Shown here: positions 20,116 to 30,566 of the stretch, in pieces | Layout of the letters: each line of letters begins with the position of its first letter | Position numbering within the stretch: position 1 is the stretch's first letter | Assembly: GCA_030549205.1 (NCBI GenBank) | Contig: JAUKTV010000001.1 | Coordinates: 4,836,001-4,900,000, forward strand | DNA: 64,000 nucleotides | Direction: 5' to 3' | DNA from: Apiosordaria backusii | Lineage: Eukaryota > Ascomycota > Sordariomycetes > Sordariales > Lasiosphaeriaceae | Position numbers and translations under genes: made by a program | Notes under the pieces: model-generated | What the model saw: the letters and a program-made list of their open reading frames with translations, nothing else | Database searches by the model: none | Told to the model about the DNA's origin: nothing

Positions 20116-21133
20116 CTACTGCTCAGACTCATCCTTTGGAGCTCTGGTCAATATGGCCGCACTGCCCTGCCCTGGGGTCCTGCCCGTCTTCTTCTTGGCC
20201 GCCTCCTCTTGCTTCTCCTGCTCGATGTTCTTGACGTAGTTCTCAATATCCTCCACCGGCAGCAATTCCAACGTCTTGCCAGGGGCCATAATGGCAATCT
20301 CAATGTTCTTGGCGCCGGTCTGTACTACTTCGAGGAGGGACTTGATGGCGAGTCTGACGGTGGCTTCCCGGTCCATGTCCTCCTTGTAGTTGCGCTCGAG
20401 GAACTCGCGGACTGTCTTGCTGGAGCGGCCGATGGCGTTGGCTTTCCTAGAGAGGTTGTTAACTACCACTACATGAAAGAAATGCAAAGAAAAGCCCTAC
20501 CAAGCAGAGTAAATCCCCGACGGCTCCGTCTGGTACAACCTCGGCACCTCGCTCCCGTTGTCAAACCCCACAATCAGAGTAGAGATGCCAAAAGGCCGGA
20601 CGCCACCGCTCTGTGTGTACCGCTGCTGCACTCCCGCGACATACTTGGTGATGTACTCGATCGTGACGGGGTCCTCGAGGTTGAGCCGGTGGGACTGGGC
20701 CTCTAACCGGGCCTTGTCGACGAGGATGCGGGCGTCTGCGTTGAGGCCGGCGAAAGCCAGGCACACGTGGGTGTCGATGAGGCCGATCTTGGAGGGGGTG
20801 ATGCGGGTGTCTTGGAGCTTCATGGCGGAGCGCTTCTCGCAGCCGAGGACGACGACATCCTGGCCTTTGACGCCTACGGCGCAGGTTCCTCGCTTGACGG
20901 CCTCGCCGGCGTACTCGACTTGGAAGACGTGGCCGTCGGGACTGGGGGTTGTGTCAGTAAGAAAGGGTTGGGAAGGAGGAGGGGTCGGGAGGGTGTGGTA
21001 TGGCGGCGTACCTGAACACTGTACGCGGTATGGGTTGTTAGTGATAGCTGCAAGCAAGGATGTGGGGACTGGTGGTGTTGGGGTTGGACGGAGGTAACTC
21101 ACCCGAGAGCGCTCTATCGTAGCCCGATGCCAT
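20116..21133 (-). CDS. PRE6: 20S proteasome subunit alpha-4 (Pre6/PSMA7)
   Basis: Structural alpha-ring subunit of the 20S proteasome, acting in the nucleus and cytosol. Four exons: 21133-21103, a 7-nt microexon 21018-21012, 20941-20501 and 20446-20116; total 269 aa. Spliced, the N-terminus reads MASGYDRALSVFSPDGHVFQVEYAGEAVKRG, the alpha-subunit signature, and only this splicing restores it. The core (GTCAVGVKGQDVVVLGCEKRSAMKLQDTR; SKIGLIDTHVCLAFAGLNADARIL; YTQSGGVRPFGISTLIVGFD) is nearly invariant in alpha-4. The C-terminal tail is longer and Lys/Glu-rich (NIEQEKQEEAAKKKTG), as in fungal orthologues. Introns are GTGAGT..ACAG, GTACGC..CCAG and GTAGGG..CTAG. Confidence 0.96.
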
Positions 21134-21674
21134 GATTGTAGGTTTTTCGGCGGTTCAAGGTTGAAATTGGAGGTTCGAGTACTGGTTCGGGGATTCAGAT
21201 GGGAATTTGGGAGGCCGGGTCAAGTGGTGGAATTCGTGGTCGTGGTGGTTGATGTTGGCTTTGGTTTGGAGGGCAGGCTACCACAGCTGTGACGACGAGC
21301 TTGAGGCTGACAGCTTCCCCAGCTCCCAGAAGGGAAGCACAGACCATCCTCGCCAAGCCATATCTCTCAGGGTTCTCGCGGGGCAGGTGGCACTTGGCTT
21401 CTGACACTGGCGAGACCCTGCAACAGCTGGCCGCGGGGTTTAGGCGGGTTCAGCTCTTTCAACATTGGATGAACCGATGTCGCTCTTATAGAAATCTCGA
21501 GTTCCAGGTTGAAGTCATACTCTCTGTTATATATTGGCCCCCAAACCATTGGTCTTGAGCAAGACAGGCGCTGGCTTTATAATCACATTTTTTAACGGGC
21601 GCACCATATAGAACCAGCTGTCTCCCCATTTCTTTTTTTCATCTGCTAAAAAAAACTTGGATAACAAGCTCACC
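21134..21674. other. Divergent promoter region, PRE6 / DLD2
   Basis: 541 bases between the two starts. It holds the leaders of a proteasome gene and a mitochondrial dehydrogenase gene. I did not see a clear proteasome-associated control element (PACE-like GGTGGCAAA); a related GGTGGCACTTGGC occurs near 21386 but is not a convincing match. Confidence 0.35.
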
Positions 21675-23393
21675 ATGGCCGCCCGTTGCCAACTAACGCC
21701 TGTCTTGAGAAGGCTTGCCAGATCCACCACTGAAGTGAGCAGACAACCACTCCTGAGGCAGTCACTTGCCCGCCCCGTCAGACACATTAGCACATCGAGG
21801 CCAAGACTTTTCCAAAGGACAGCCGTGTCCCAAAAGGGCGAGTTCACCAGCGAGAAATATCCCGACATCCAACGAGACTCCAGATTCGCCCAGGTCACGC
21901 CGGAACATGTCAAGTTCTTCAAGGAGGTGTTGGGCAGTGAGTCTGCCGTCATTGACGGTGTGACGAGCGATGCTGCCGACGACATTGCGCCCTTCAACAG
22001 TGATTGGATGAACAAGTACCGCGGCCATTGCAGGTTGGTGCTCAAGCCGGGTACCACGGCGGAGGTCAGCAAGATTCTCAAGTACTGCAACGACAACATG
22101 TTGGCCGTTGTGCCCCAGGGCGGAAACACGGGTCTGGTTGGCGGTTCTGTACCCGTCTTTGACGAAATTGTTATCAACATGAGCCGCATGAACAAGATCA
22201 TCGAGTTCGACGAGGTCAGCGGCATCTTGGTGGCGGAAGCGGGAACTATTCTGGAAGTGGCGGATCAGTTTCTGGCGAGCAAGGGTTATATTTTCCCCTT
22301 GGATCTCGGCGCGAAGGGCTCGTGCCATATTGGAGGAAACTTGGCTACCAACGCCGGAGGCTTGCGTCTCCTCCGCTACGGGAGCTTGCACGGTACCACC
22401 CTGGGAATCGAGGCTGTCCTTGCTGACGGCACCGTTGTGGACGATCTCTGCAAGCTTCGCAAGAACAACACGGGCTACGATCTGAAGCAGCTGTTCATCG
22501 GGGCTGAGGGCACCATCGGTATTATCACCAAGGTCTCCATCCAATGTCCCCAGCGATCGGCGGCCCAGAACGTGGCCTTGTTTGGCATTGAGTCTTATGA
22601 ATTGGCCCAACAGGCTTTTCGGGAAGCCAAGGGCCAGCTCGGCGAGATTCTCTCAGCTTTTGAGCTCATGGACGAGGGCAGTCAAGCGCTGGTGCGCCAA
22701 GTTACCGGCAACAAGAGCCCATTGGAGGAAAAGTACCCCTTCTACTGCCTGATTGAGACCAGTGGTTCCAACGCCGAGCATGACGCAGAGAAGCTTCAGT
22801 CATTCTTGGAGGATGTCATGGAGAAGGGCATTGTGGCCGACGGGACACTTGCCGAGAACGAGACACAGATCAGGTCCTTGTGGACATGGCGTGAGGGTAT
22901 CACTGAGGCGTTGGGCCATCTCGGCGGTGTGTACAAGTACGACGTTTCAATTCCCTTGAAGGAGCTCTACCAGATGGTTGAAGATGTCAAGGCCCGGGTC
23001 GACGCCGCGGGTCTGCTTGGCGACACGGACGAGTACCCTGTCAGAGCGGTCGTCGGGTACGGCCACATGGGAGATGCCAATCTGCACCTCAATGTGTCAA
23101 CGCGGCGGTTCGACGAGCGGGTAGAACAAGTGCTAGAGCCATTCGTGTATGAGTGGATTGCGGAGAGGCAGGGGAGCATCAGCGCCGAGCATGGGCTGGG
23201 CCTCATGAAGAAAAAGTACATCGGTTACAGCCGCAACCCGACCATGGTTGGCCTGATGAAGAACATCAAGACGACTTTTGACCCGGTAGGATCCACAACC
23301 TTTTCTTTTCCCCAGACTTTGTGGCAGCCAAGCTAATCTAGGTTGTGTTTCATCCGATAGAATGGTATCCTCAACCCCTACAAGTACCTCTGA
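21675..23393 (+). CDS. DLD2: Mitochondrial FAD-linked D-2-hydroxyglutarate/D-lactate dehydrogenase
   Basis: FAD-dependent oxidation of D-2-hydroxyglutarate and/or D-lactate in the mitochondrial matrix, as for yeast Dld2 and human D2HGDH. Two exons, 21675-23285 and 23361-23393, give 547 aa. The N-terminus (MAARCQLTPVLRRLARST..RHISTSRPRLFQR) is a strong presequence with HISTSR near its cleavage region. FAD-binding type-4 elements are VVPQGGNTGLVGGSVPV, GAKGSCHIGGNLATNAGG and FIGAEGTIGIITKVS. The C-terminal FAD-oxidase domain has VGYGHMGDANLHLN (metal/substrate His motif) and SISAEHGLGLMKKKYIGYSRNP. The short last exon encodes NGILNPYKYL, the normal family terminus. Without the 75-nt intron the frame would end FSFPQTLWQPS, which is not family-like. 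Confidence 0.93.
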
Positions 23394-24991
23394 GGAGGTA
23401 GTTTTGCACGCGCCAATATCCGAGACAGGGAGCAACACCCAACAGCACGGCTGTGCAATTGGTAAGCTGCCACGACGTTGATAAAATACCTCCTCTTACC
23501 GTTTCTGTACATAAGTTTCGACAACGGCTGGCCCCAAATTTCAGGCGATGCGGCAAGGTCGACGTCGTCTTTAATATGACGGAGTTGAAACCCGAATTCC
23601 GGAACTCTTCCGTGTGGGTGACTGAGTCAGCATGTGCACACCCTTATTTCCAATTTCGACAAACCGAAGGCTTCCACTGCAGTATGCTCCCTCACTACTC
23701 CCTCCAAGGCAATCGGCATGCTTTTTTCGTCTGGATCACACAGCACGCAACTGCCCGGTGCCCAGCGCCCATGACATGCGGTCTCACCGTAGGAAGACGT
23801 CAAGGCTGTCCCCAGGTTTCTGTTCGACGAGCCGTTGGCGCTCGTGGTCACTCTCATTGGTTCGGTTGCGATAATTGGACCATGTATGGCCTCCCGTCTG
23901 CGCCGCATGCCATACTGGGTAGTCGGCCAATCTTCTGCGCTAGCCACTTCTTCCAATGGAACTGTCAATGGCTTACCCCTTACCGTCCCCCTTGTCAGCC
24001 ACCTCAGCCTGCGTCCCGAACATGTCCAAGACCGCCATCATGCCCCATGCTGCGATGCCCTTGTGCTCAGCCCTATGCCTTATCGTAGGGCCGCTAGTTT
24101 CCCTTCGCATCTCGTCAAGCCTCGGCCGGCCTCTGGTGGAGAACGGCTAGAACTGGCCGAGTTCCCTCCCGCTCGTTTGGGAGACCACACATGGCGGCCG
24201 GTCGTCATGTTTTGTTCCTATGATCCGACTCCGCTCACGTCCGAACCATGCTTCCAAGCAACCAAGTACTACTGCGGGTCCGCATACCGCGACTGCGACT
24301 CAACGCCAACGGTCCTCGTGCTCTGGTAGGCGTACTGTGGAGGGAAGTGGGAGGCTGCAAGTGCTAGGATTCCCAAGATGTTCCCATGCGTCAAGCGTCC
24401 TTCCACCGGGCTTCTATGACGTGCCTCGTTCGTTGCTTCTGGGGGTGTGTAGACAGAAGAAAGAGGGAGGGTGTTGCTCAGCCTACCACATGGTAAGGGG
24501 TAGACGGCGTATGGTGTGGATTTACAGATCCAACAAGTAGAAAACTAAAAACTGCAACGGCCGCGCTTTCCCAACTTGAAGATATCTTTCTTGCAGCATG
24601 TAAGGTAGCCCAGTTCCAGTCCCAGTCTTACTCTGTTGTTCTAGTAGGTCGCGGCAGTGCCGGTCGATCACCCAACGACATGAGCAGAACGGCGTCGGTA
24701 CTGGAACAGTGAACCTGTTGGATCGAAAGAGTGTACCTACCCCATCATCCTGTTTATTCTGGAGCCAACAGATCAAGATTGCGAGAGGGTTTATTGCGTG
24801 ACCTTTCTCTGTTTTGTGTGTGCCCCCCCCCTTATTGAGTACTTGGGGGCAGGTCAGAAGGAAAGGAATAAGTACAAATGGGCCGCGGAACACAACCCCT
24901 GATGACTTGTTCTGATGTCTGACCTCATCACCGTCATTACCGTTTCAGTCTGCCAAGTCATCGTTGCATACACTGCTAGTACATACTCAAT
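23394..24991. other. 1.6-kb intergenic region, DLD2 / Zn2Cys6 factor
   Basis: Contains the DLD2 3' end and the upstream region of the transcription factor. The segment 23600-24330 is unusually open in several frames on both strands, including plus frames 23453-24088 and one running to 24329. That second frame contains a hydrophobic stretch (LALVVTLIGSVAIIGP) preceded by a possible acceptor (CACCGTAG). I recognise no family and no start/splice model I trust, so it is not called as a gene; a degraded or lineage-specific gene is possible. Confidence 0.35.
23506..23513 (+). promoter_or_regulatory. PUF3-type motif TGTACATA in the 3' flank of DLD2
   Basis: Exact match to UGUANAUA, 112 bases downstream of the stop codon of a mitochondrial protein gene. 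It is within plausible 3' UTR distance, but the mRNA end is unknown and a single 8-mer can be chance. Confidence 0.3.
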
Positions 24992-26944
24992 ATGGGTGAG
25001 TTCTTTTGTTTCTTCTTCTGGCGAAAAGTCTCCAGTCTTATGCGGCCGGGTTTCTCGTCTGCTGGGCCTGGTCCCGTCCTTGTCCACAGAGGGAGACATG
25101 TTGCGAAAGCCTGCTAACTGTCATGGGGTGCAGTCGGAGTTCCAGGAAAGTACAAAGGCTGCAACAGTAAGTTCCCGGCATCCGGACTGTCGGGTCCAAG
25201 TGAAAAGTGATGGCTGACTTTTGTTTCTAGCTTGCCGTCTTCGCCGAGTCAAGGTAATTTTTCTACAGATTCACACTTCAACGGCTACCATTCCCGGGAA
25301 ATAAGCATAGAAGACTAACTTGCTACTTCTAGTGCGACAATGAGCGGCCACTCTGCAGAAAATGTCTCGACAGCGGCAGAGAGTGCGCCGGATACGAACG
25401 CGAGACAGTCTTCATCATTGGCACCATCGAGGACCAAGGCCGGTGTTCCTCCCACCCTCCCAGAGTGGTCAAGTCGAAGAAGGGCAGCAGCAAAAAGTCC
25501 TCCTCCAAAAGAAGCGAAGACGATGATGGCCGGTTCCAGCTTGTGGCAAACACACCTCTCCGACCAGCATGGGACGATTTGATCTCTCTGTCTTGCCGGG
25601 GCCAGACCTTTCAAGTTCAGATCGCGGCCCTCTTCACCCCATTAAGCACAGTCACTCGAGCCTACGCCACCGACGAAGACGAGGGGGAGCAGAACCGAAC
25701 CATATTTCTTTCGTTTCCAACCTACCAACCCCCAGACCTGACACCCTACCCGGGAGAGGATGACTTCCAGCTGTTTTCCCAATGCATGGTGCACCTAGCA
25801 CCACCAAGCGAAGCACGAGGAGGGCAAGGAACCCAAACAGACAGCATCTTTATGTTTCTCTACGAGGTATTCCCCCCCGCCCCCTCTTATCCTTATCCCC
25901 TTCCCATTTTCTTCACCCAGAAAACTAACCCATCCACCCTTACAACAGCACAACAACTCCACCACTTACAACCCCCACCAACAACCCCCCTGGAAACCCC
26001 TCCCACCCCCCCTCCAAACCTCCACCGTCCGCCGCCTAGGCCCCCCCGGCTTCCGCCACTTCCCCAACCACCACTTCTTCGCCCGCGTCTACCGCCCAGC
26101 AGCCATCTGGACAGCCATCCTCTCCCCCACCCCCACCCCTTGCTTCCTCTCCCTCCCCGAATGGCAAACCACCCCCTTCGAATCTCACCCCAAATCCTCC
26201 CTCGACACTTTATTGGATATCCTCTCCCTCCTACCAGCTCTATTCTCCCGCTTTACCCACATCACCTCCCCAGACCAACCCCCCACCCTCTCCCGGCGAC
26301 TCCTAGCCCAAGATTTACTCTCCAACCTCATCGGCATCGAACTCCAACTATCCCAATGGTACACCTCCGTCACGCCCTCCCGCTCCAGACCAACATACTG
26401 GATCGCGGACCCGAGCACCCTCCCCTACCCCGGGACAGTAGAAATCCCCTTTACCGAGACCTTCGCCTTTAGCAATGGGACAATCGGTCTAGGGCTGGTG
26501 TATTACTGGGCGGGGCTGGTGTTGCTCTGGCCAAAGATGTGGAGGTTATACTGGCTGTTGTTTGAGCCCGTCGTGGACGGGATGGTGGAGCCTGTTCTCG
26601 GGGGGAAACTAGCACAGGTTGATCCGATGAGGTGGAATACGAAAGAGGTGAGGCAGGCGGCGGATAATGTTTGTAGGGCGGGGGATTGGTTGTTGGCTGG
26701 GGCGGCTCAGCCGGATTTGTTGGGGTGGGTGGTGGAGGTTGTGGGGGGGTTTTATCAGGAGTTGGTATCATCATCCGTGGGGACGACGACAAATAGCGGG
26801 TGGGAGGATATGGGAGGCGGCGGCGGGGATGGGAGGTTGGAGATGGGATGGGTTCAGGGGTTTAGGGGGAGGTTGGCGCAGAGGGGGAGGGATGTGGCTG
26901 AGGTGGTGGGGGGGAGGGGGTGGGTGGATTATGTTTCTTTTTGA
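24992..26944 (+). CDS. Zn2Cys6 fungal transcription factor
   Basis: Five exons: 24992-24995 (4 nt, ATGG), 25134-25166, 25231-25253, 25333-25866 and 25949-26944; product 529 aa. The spliced N-terminus reads MVGVPGKYKGCNTCRLRRVKC followed by DNERPLCRKCLDSGRECAGYE, a complete C-x2-C-x6-C-x6-C-x2-C-x6-C binuclear cluster split over three exons. A Ser/Lys-rich nuclear-localisation-like patch (KSKKGSSKKSSSKR) follows. The remaining 400 residues look like the fungal-specific regulatory domain of C6 factors (RPAAIWTAIL; LPALFSRF; ETFAFSNGTIGLGLVYYWAGLVLLWPKMWRLYW). All introns are GT..AG, and every junction keeps frame only in this arrangement. Target genes and inducers cannot be told from the sequence; no metabolic cluster surrounds it. 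Confidence 0.85.
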
Positions 26945-27788
26945 AGGGGGGGGTTTGGGGGAGTTGGTGTAAGGTAAGGGAGGGTGAGTAGGGTAACTAT
27001 GTTTCTTTCGTTCTGGAAGGGGGGGTTCACAAGAAAAAATGGGGGGGGACAGCAGGACTGTGGAAATATTAGACGCGGTGGTTTGTTTTTCTTCGTGGGT
27101 ATATATACACATTGGTCACTGTAAGGGTTTGGGAAGGCGTGAAGATATCCTGTCTGCTTTTATAACCGATATTTTCCTTGTTCTTTGACCTTGATGGTTT
27201 ATTTTTCTCTTTTTCTTCTACATATACATGTCTTGGTCAGTTCGGTGGTAGAAAGGAAGGGATCTCGATATTTACATAGCATACAAATTTAGAATTTAGG
27301 GACACGTTTTTTTTTCTGACCCATCAAACGGTAGAAAAATGTCAGGTTCATAGTGATGATGATGTATGATGATGATGTACCTACCGAAGCAAGCCGTACG
27401 CTTGGTTTGTTTTTTCTTCGAGAGAGCCTGGTTTCAGCAAACCCATTACACGTGCTTCGTCTTGCCATGAACAAAGAACAAAAGAAAAGAAAAGAGAAAT
27501 AAGACCGAAACCCCACAAAACGCTACATGATGGAGTCGAAAACCCAGAATAGTCGGCTCTAATAAGGTAACCTGGGACCAAATTAACCGCTTAGGTACCA
27601 TGTATGTTATCACGCTAAACATCTCCTCAAAAAAGCGGGCTGCTCAGCTCTCAAACATCCACAGCAAGCAGTACAGTCTCTCAGTCATATTACACCCAAT
27701 AATCTCTCTCTATAAGCCTCTACTCCACCCCTTACACCAATCCAATCTATCTCTTAGCAATCCTCAAAGCATCCTCCAACACAACCTC
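26945..27788. other. Convergent intergenic region, Zn2Cys6 factor / SRA gene
   Basis: 844 bases holding two 3' ends. G-rich runs follow the first gene (26945-27050) and then T-rich and A-rich tracts. A GATGAT microsatellite-like stretch lies near 27354-27378. No gene is recognised. Confidence 0.4.
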
Positions 27789-29542
27789 CTAGCGAATCCG
27801 TGTCGGCGGTATCTTCTGCCCATCGCCATCCCCTTCCTTTCCCTCTCCCTCACCAACCCCAATCCCAACTCCAACCCCAGTACTAACATCAACAGCATCA
27901 ACAACAACCTCCCCCCCTTTATTACTACTCCCTAACCTCTCCCTCTCCAACCTCTCCACCTTTTTCTTTACCCCCTCCGGCATCACCAACCTAACCTGAC
28001 TCTTCTTCCTTTGCCCTGCCCCTCCCCCTATCCCTCCCCCCAACCCTACCCCCTTGTCCTCCCCACCACCCAAAACAGAACCAGCACTAATACTCGACCT
28101 AAACCTATGCGCCCGCTTCCACAGCTCCCTCTCCACCCTCGCCTCCTCCCTCTGCAGCTTCCACGCATACGCCGCCGCCTCCCCCGCCGTCTGCCTCACC
28201 TTATCCGCCTCCAACTTCTCAAAAAGATTCCACTCGTCCATCTGGCTCGGCTTAGGGACCTTCACCACCTCCGACATTGGCGGTCCATTCTGCCCGTGCA
28301 CCCTCTCCAGGCTCAGCTCGAGTTTATACTCCCCCGTTGACAAGTCCAGTTTGTGCCTGTAACTCGCCAGTTTCCATCTTCTCACCTCATCAGTATTATA
28401 CCATGACAATGGGAGGGGATGAAGGGGGAAACTCACAACCCATCATACCTCACCCCCGTCCTAGGCGCCATCCCCCCCTCAACAAATACCCCCTCACCAC
28501 CCTTATCTGTTTCCCCACCAGACCCAACAACTCAACATGCATCTCCCCCAACCCACCTACCCTCACATACTTCGTGACATTCCCCACCCCTTCCTCCCTC
28601 CCGCTCAGGAGCGGCAAGGTACTGACGTTATACCTCCCCTTGGAAACCTTTTCCTCTTCTGACCCCACCATCCCGTCCCGGCGGGCGCAGGCCATGTTCA
28701 ACCACCAATCCCCCGCTTGAAAGGAGTCGTCACTCTCCAGCTGCCCCTCCGCTACCGTTGTCGTTGTTGTTGTTGTTGTTGTCGTTGTGGTAGGCTTATC
28801 ACCCTTCCCACCCCCCACCATCCCAAGTTTAGTTTGTGTTCCTCGCTGGTTCTTCTGCCCAGTACCACTGGCAGTAGTATTAGGCGACGCCACAGCAGGA
28901 AAGGGATTACTCCAACAAACCCCCTGCAGCCCCCCCCTCGTAACAAGCTGCGTGGTGCGGTGCTCGTCAATCATAAAGTATTTCGCCTTGAACCTCCCCC
29001 TCCACGCCCGCTGGAGCTGCTCAGCCAAATCGATCGACTGCGGCAGCGGCGACCACCGCGCCGCCGCCGCCGCGTTGCTGGGGTGGAGGAGTTTTCTGCC
29101 AGTCGTAATAATATCTGATACCAACTTATCCAAGTGGGCGTGCTGGATAGTTTTGAATTCGATGCGGTGGTCATGACCGGGATGATTATGATGCTGAGAA
29201 AGAGGAGGATGAGCGGGAAAGTTGGTTTCTGCTGCTAGGGCCCATTCGAGAAACGAAGTCAACTTGTCTGCTTCCGGGCCGAGGGTGCCGTCTTCGAGGA
29301 GGGAGGCGCGGACAGAGTCGGAGAGGGAGAGTAATTCCGGAGGGGAAAAGGGGTCGGAGGTGGAGCCTACATCAATGGTGAATAATATTTACATGGGAAA
29401 AATAGGGGTTGGGGAGGGGGGCGGGATTTACTTGATCGGGAGTCGATATTGCCATTTTGTTGTCCACCCCGACCATCAGACTTTGAAGTATGCCTCGAGT
29501 GCTCCAGTGAAAAATTCCCATCCTCCTGCGCCACCCTTCGCC

Positions 29543-29617
<75 letters not shown>

Positions 29618-29966
29618 CGTGTTGTTGGTTCGACGAAGAAGAAGAAGAAGGAGGAGGAGGAGTCTGAAGCTTGAAGCAGCTGTCAGCACCATTCCTGGCC
29701 ACCACCTCCGCGTCGTTCGCATTCCGCCAAAAGCTTCCCGAGGCCAAAGCTATGAGTGGTGGTCTGCTGCCCACCTTGGTCTCGCTCGTGCTGGTAATAC
29801 TGAGGCGCCTCCGCTTCGAGTCGGCCCAGGTATCCTCAGCGTAAGAGAAGGAAATGGACGGCCGGCGGTGGGGGTGGAAGGCCTTGTGCAGCTTCTGAAA
29901 GAACGCCTTGGGGCCGTTAGATCCGGGCGTTCCGCCGCCGTGGTGGCGGCTGTGGGAGAGGGACAT
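27789..29966 (-). CDS. YDG/SRA-domain protein, probable, with a frame break
   Basis: Three exons: 29966-29432, 29366-28437 and about 28380-27789. Residues 1-180 are low-complexity, with a Ser-rich patch and about 24 consecutive Asn. A conserved helical region (SLLEDGTLGPEADKLTSFLEWAL) follows. Then a domain resembling fungal YDG/SRA (residues about 400-545): RYNVSTLPLLSGREEGVGN, KQIRVVRGYLL, APRTGVRYDGL and YKLELSLERVHGQ, then VPKPSQMDEW. SRA domains read 5-methylcytosine or hemimethylated DNA in UHRF1 and related proteins; the ligand of fungal stand-alone forms is not established. The frame breaks at a 7-base run at 28472-28478: as given it stops at 28450, while one added G would continue into the YDG motif and exon 3 (about 685 aa). 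A Gly/Lys-rich tail follows. The gene model is reasonably sure; the SRA call is moderate. Confidence 0.65.
28754..28791 (-). repeat. Trinucleotide (GTT)n repeat encoding poly-threonine
   Basis: A GTT/GTC-type trinucleotide run (CCGTTGTCGTTGTTGTTG..) on the + strand encodes 12-13 consecutive Thr in the SRA-domain gene on the minus strand, between the conserved N-terminal region and the SRA domain. Confidence 0.7.
29545..29616 (-). repeat. (TTG)24 microsatellite encoding poly-asparagine
   Basis: 72 bases of perfect TTG repeat on the + strand, read as AAC codons on the coding (minus) strand, giving about 24 consecutive Asn in exon 1 of the SRA-domain gene. Long perfect Asn runs are length-variable and prone to copy-number change. 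Confidence 0.9.
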
Positions 29967-30566
29967 GCTGCTGCTCAAAAGAGAGACGAGAAAGGTAAAG
30001 ATTTAAAGTAAATACACAGAATGAAGGGTCATGATGTTTTTAGGTAGGTAGCCCAGGGGGGAAAGAATGACAGGAAGAAAAGGAGTGAGTATATTGGTTA
30101 TCGAGGTGTTTGTTCCAGGCTCCTCGGACATCAAGTGAAAACCACCCGCACGCCATCTACGGTTGGGCCGGCGGCTGGTGGAAGCACCATCTTGACTAGT
30201 GAAAGTGAAAACATGTCAGGTTTAACCGATCCATCATCCCGTCGCGGCTCCCCGCCCGGTACCAGTGTGTTGGGTGAGAAGGGAAGGAACAAAGACGACG
30301 GTCCAAACTCCCACATGGCATGCCGGTGACGGGATCATGATGCACCCAGGAGGATTCCGAAGGAAGGTGCCGAAGGAGGGAGTTTTGGTCCGACAAGTGC
30401 GGGAAGTTTCTAGTGGCGCCTTTGATCAATGATCAAGACGGAACAAACCGGGCTCACCGGACTCATAATCGACCGATTTACCTTTGACGATAATAACCTC
30501 TATCGCTTCCCCTCAGCTATCAAAACGCTATGGGGCTGCTGCTGCTGCTGCTGCTGCCAGACATCA
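29967..30566. other. Intergenic region between neurochondrin and the SRA gene (same strand)
   Basis: 600 bases: the neurochondrin 3' end is on the right and the SRA promoter on the left. A (GCT)n run of about seven units sits at 30536-30556, only about ten bases beyond the neurochondrin stop. No other feature was seen. Confidence 0.4.
30536..30556. repeat. (GCT)7 microsatellite just downstream of the neurochondrin stop
   Basis: GCTGCTGCT repeat on the + strand (CAG/AGC on the mRNA strand), close to the stop codon at 30567 and therefore probably in the 3' UTR. Confidence 0.7.

Noticed and set aside
20116..20706. Plus-strand frame 19945-20706 over PRE6
   Set aside because: Antisense to the conserved proteasome subunit, with no family resemblance.
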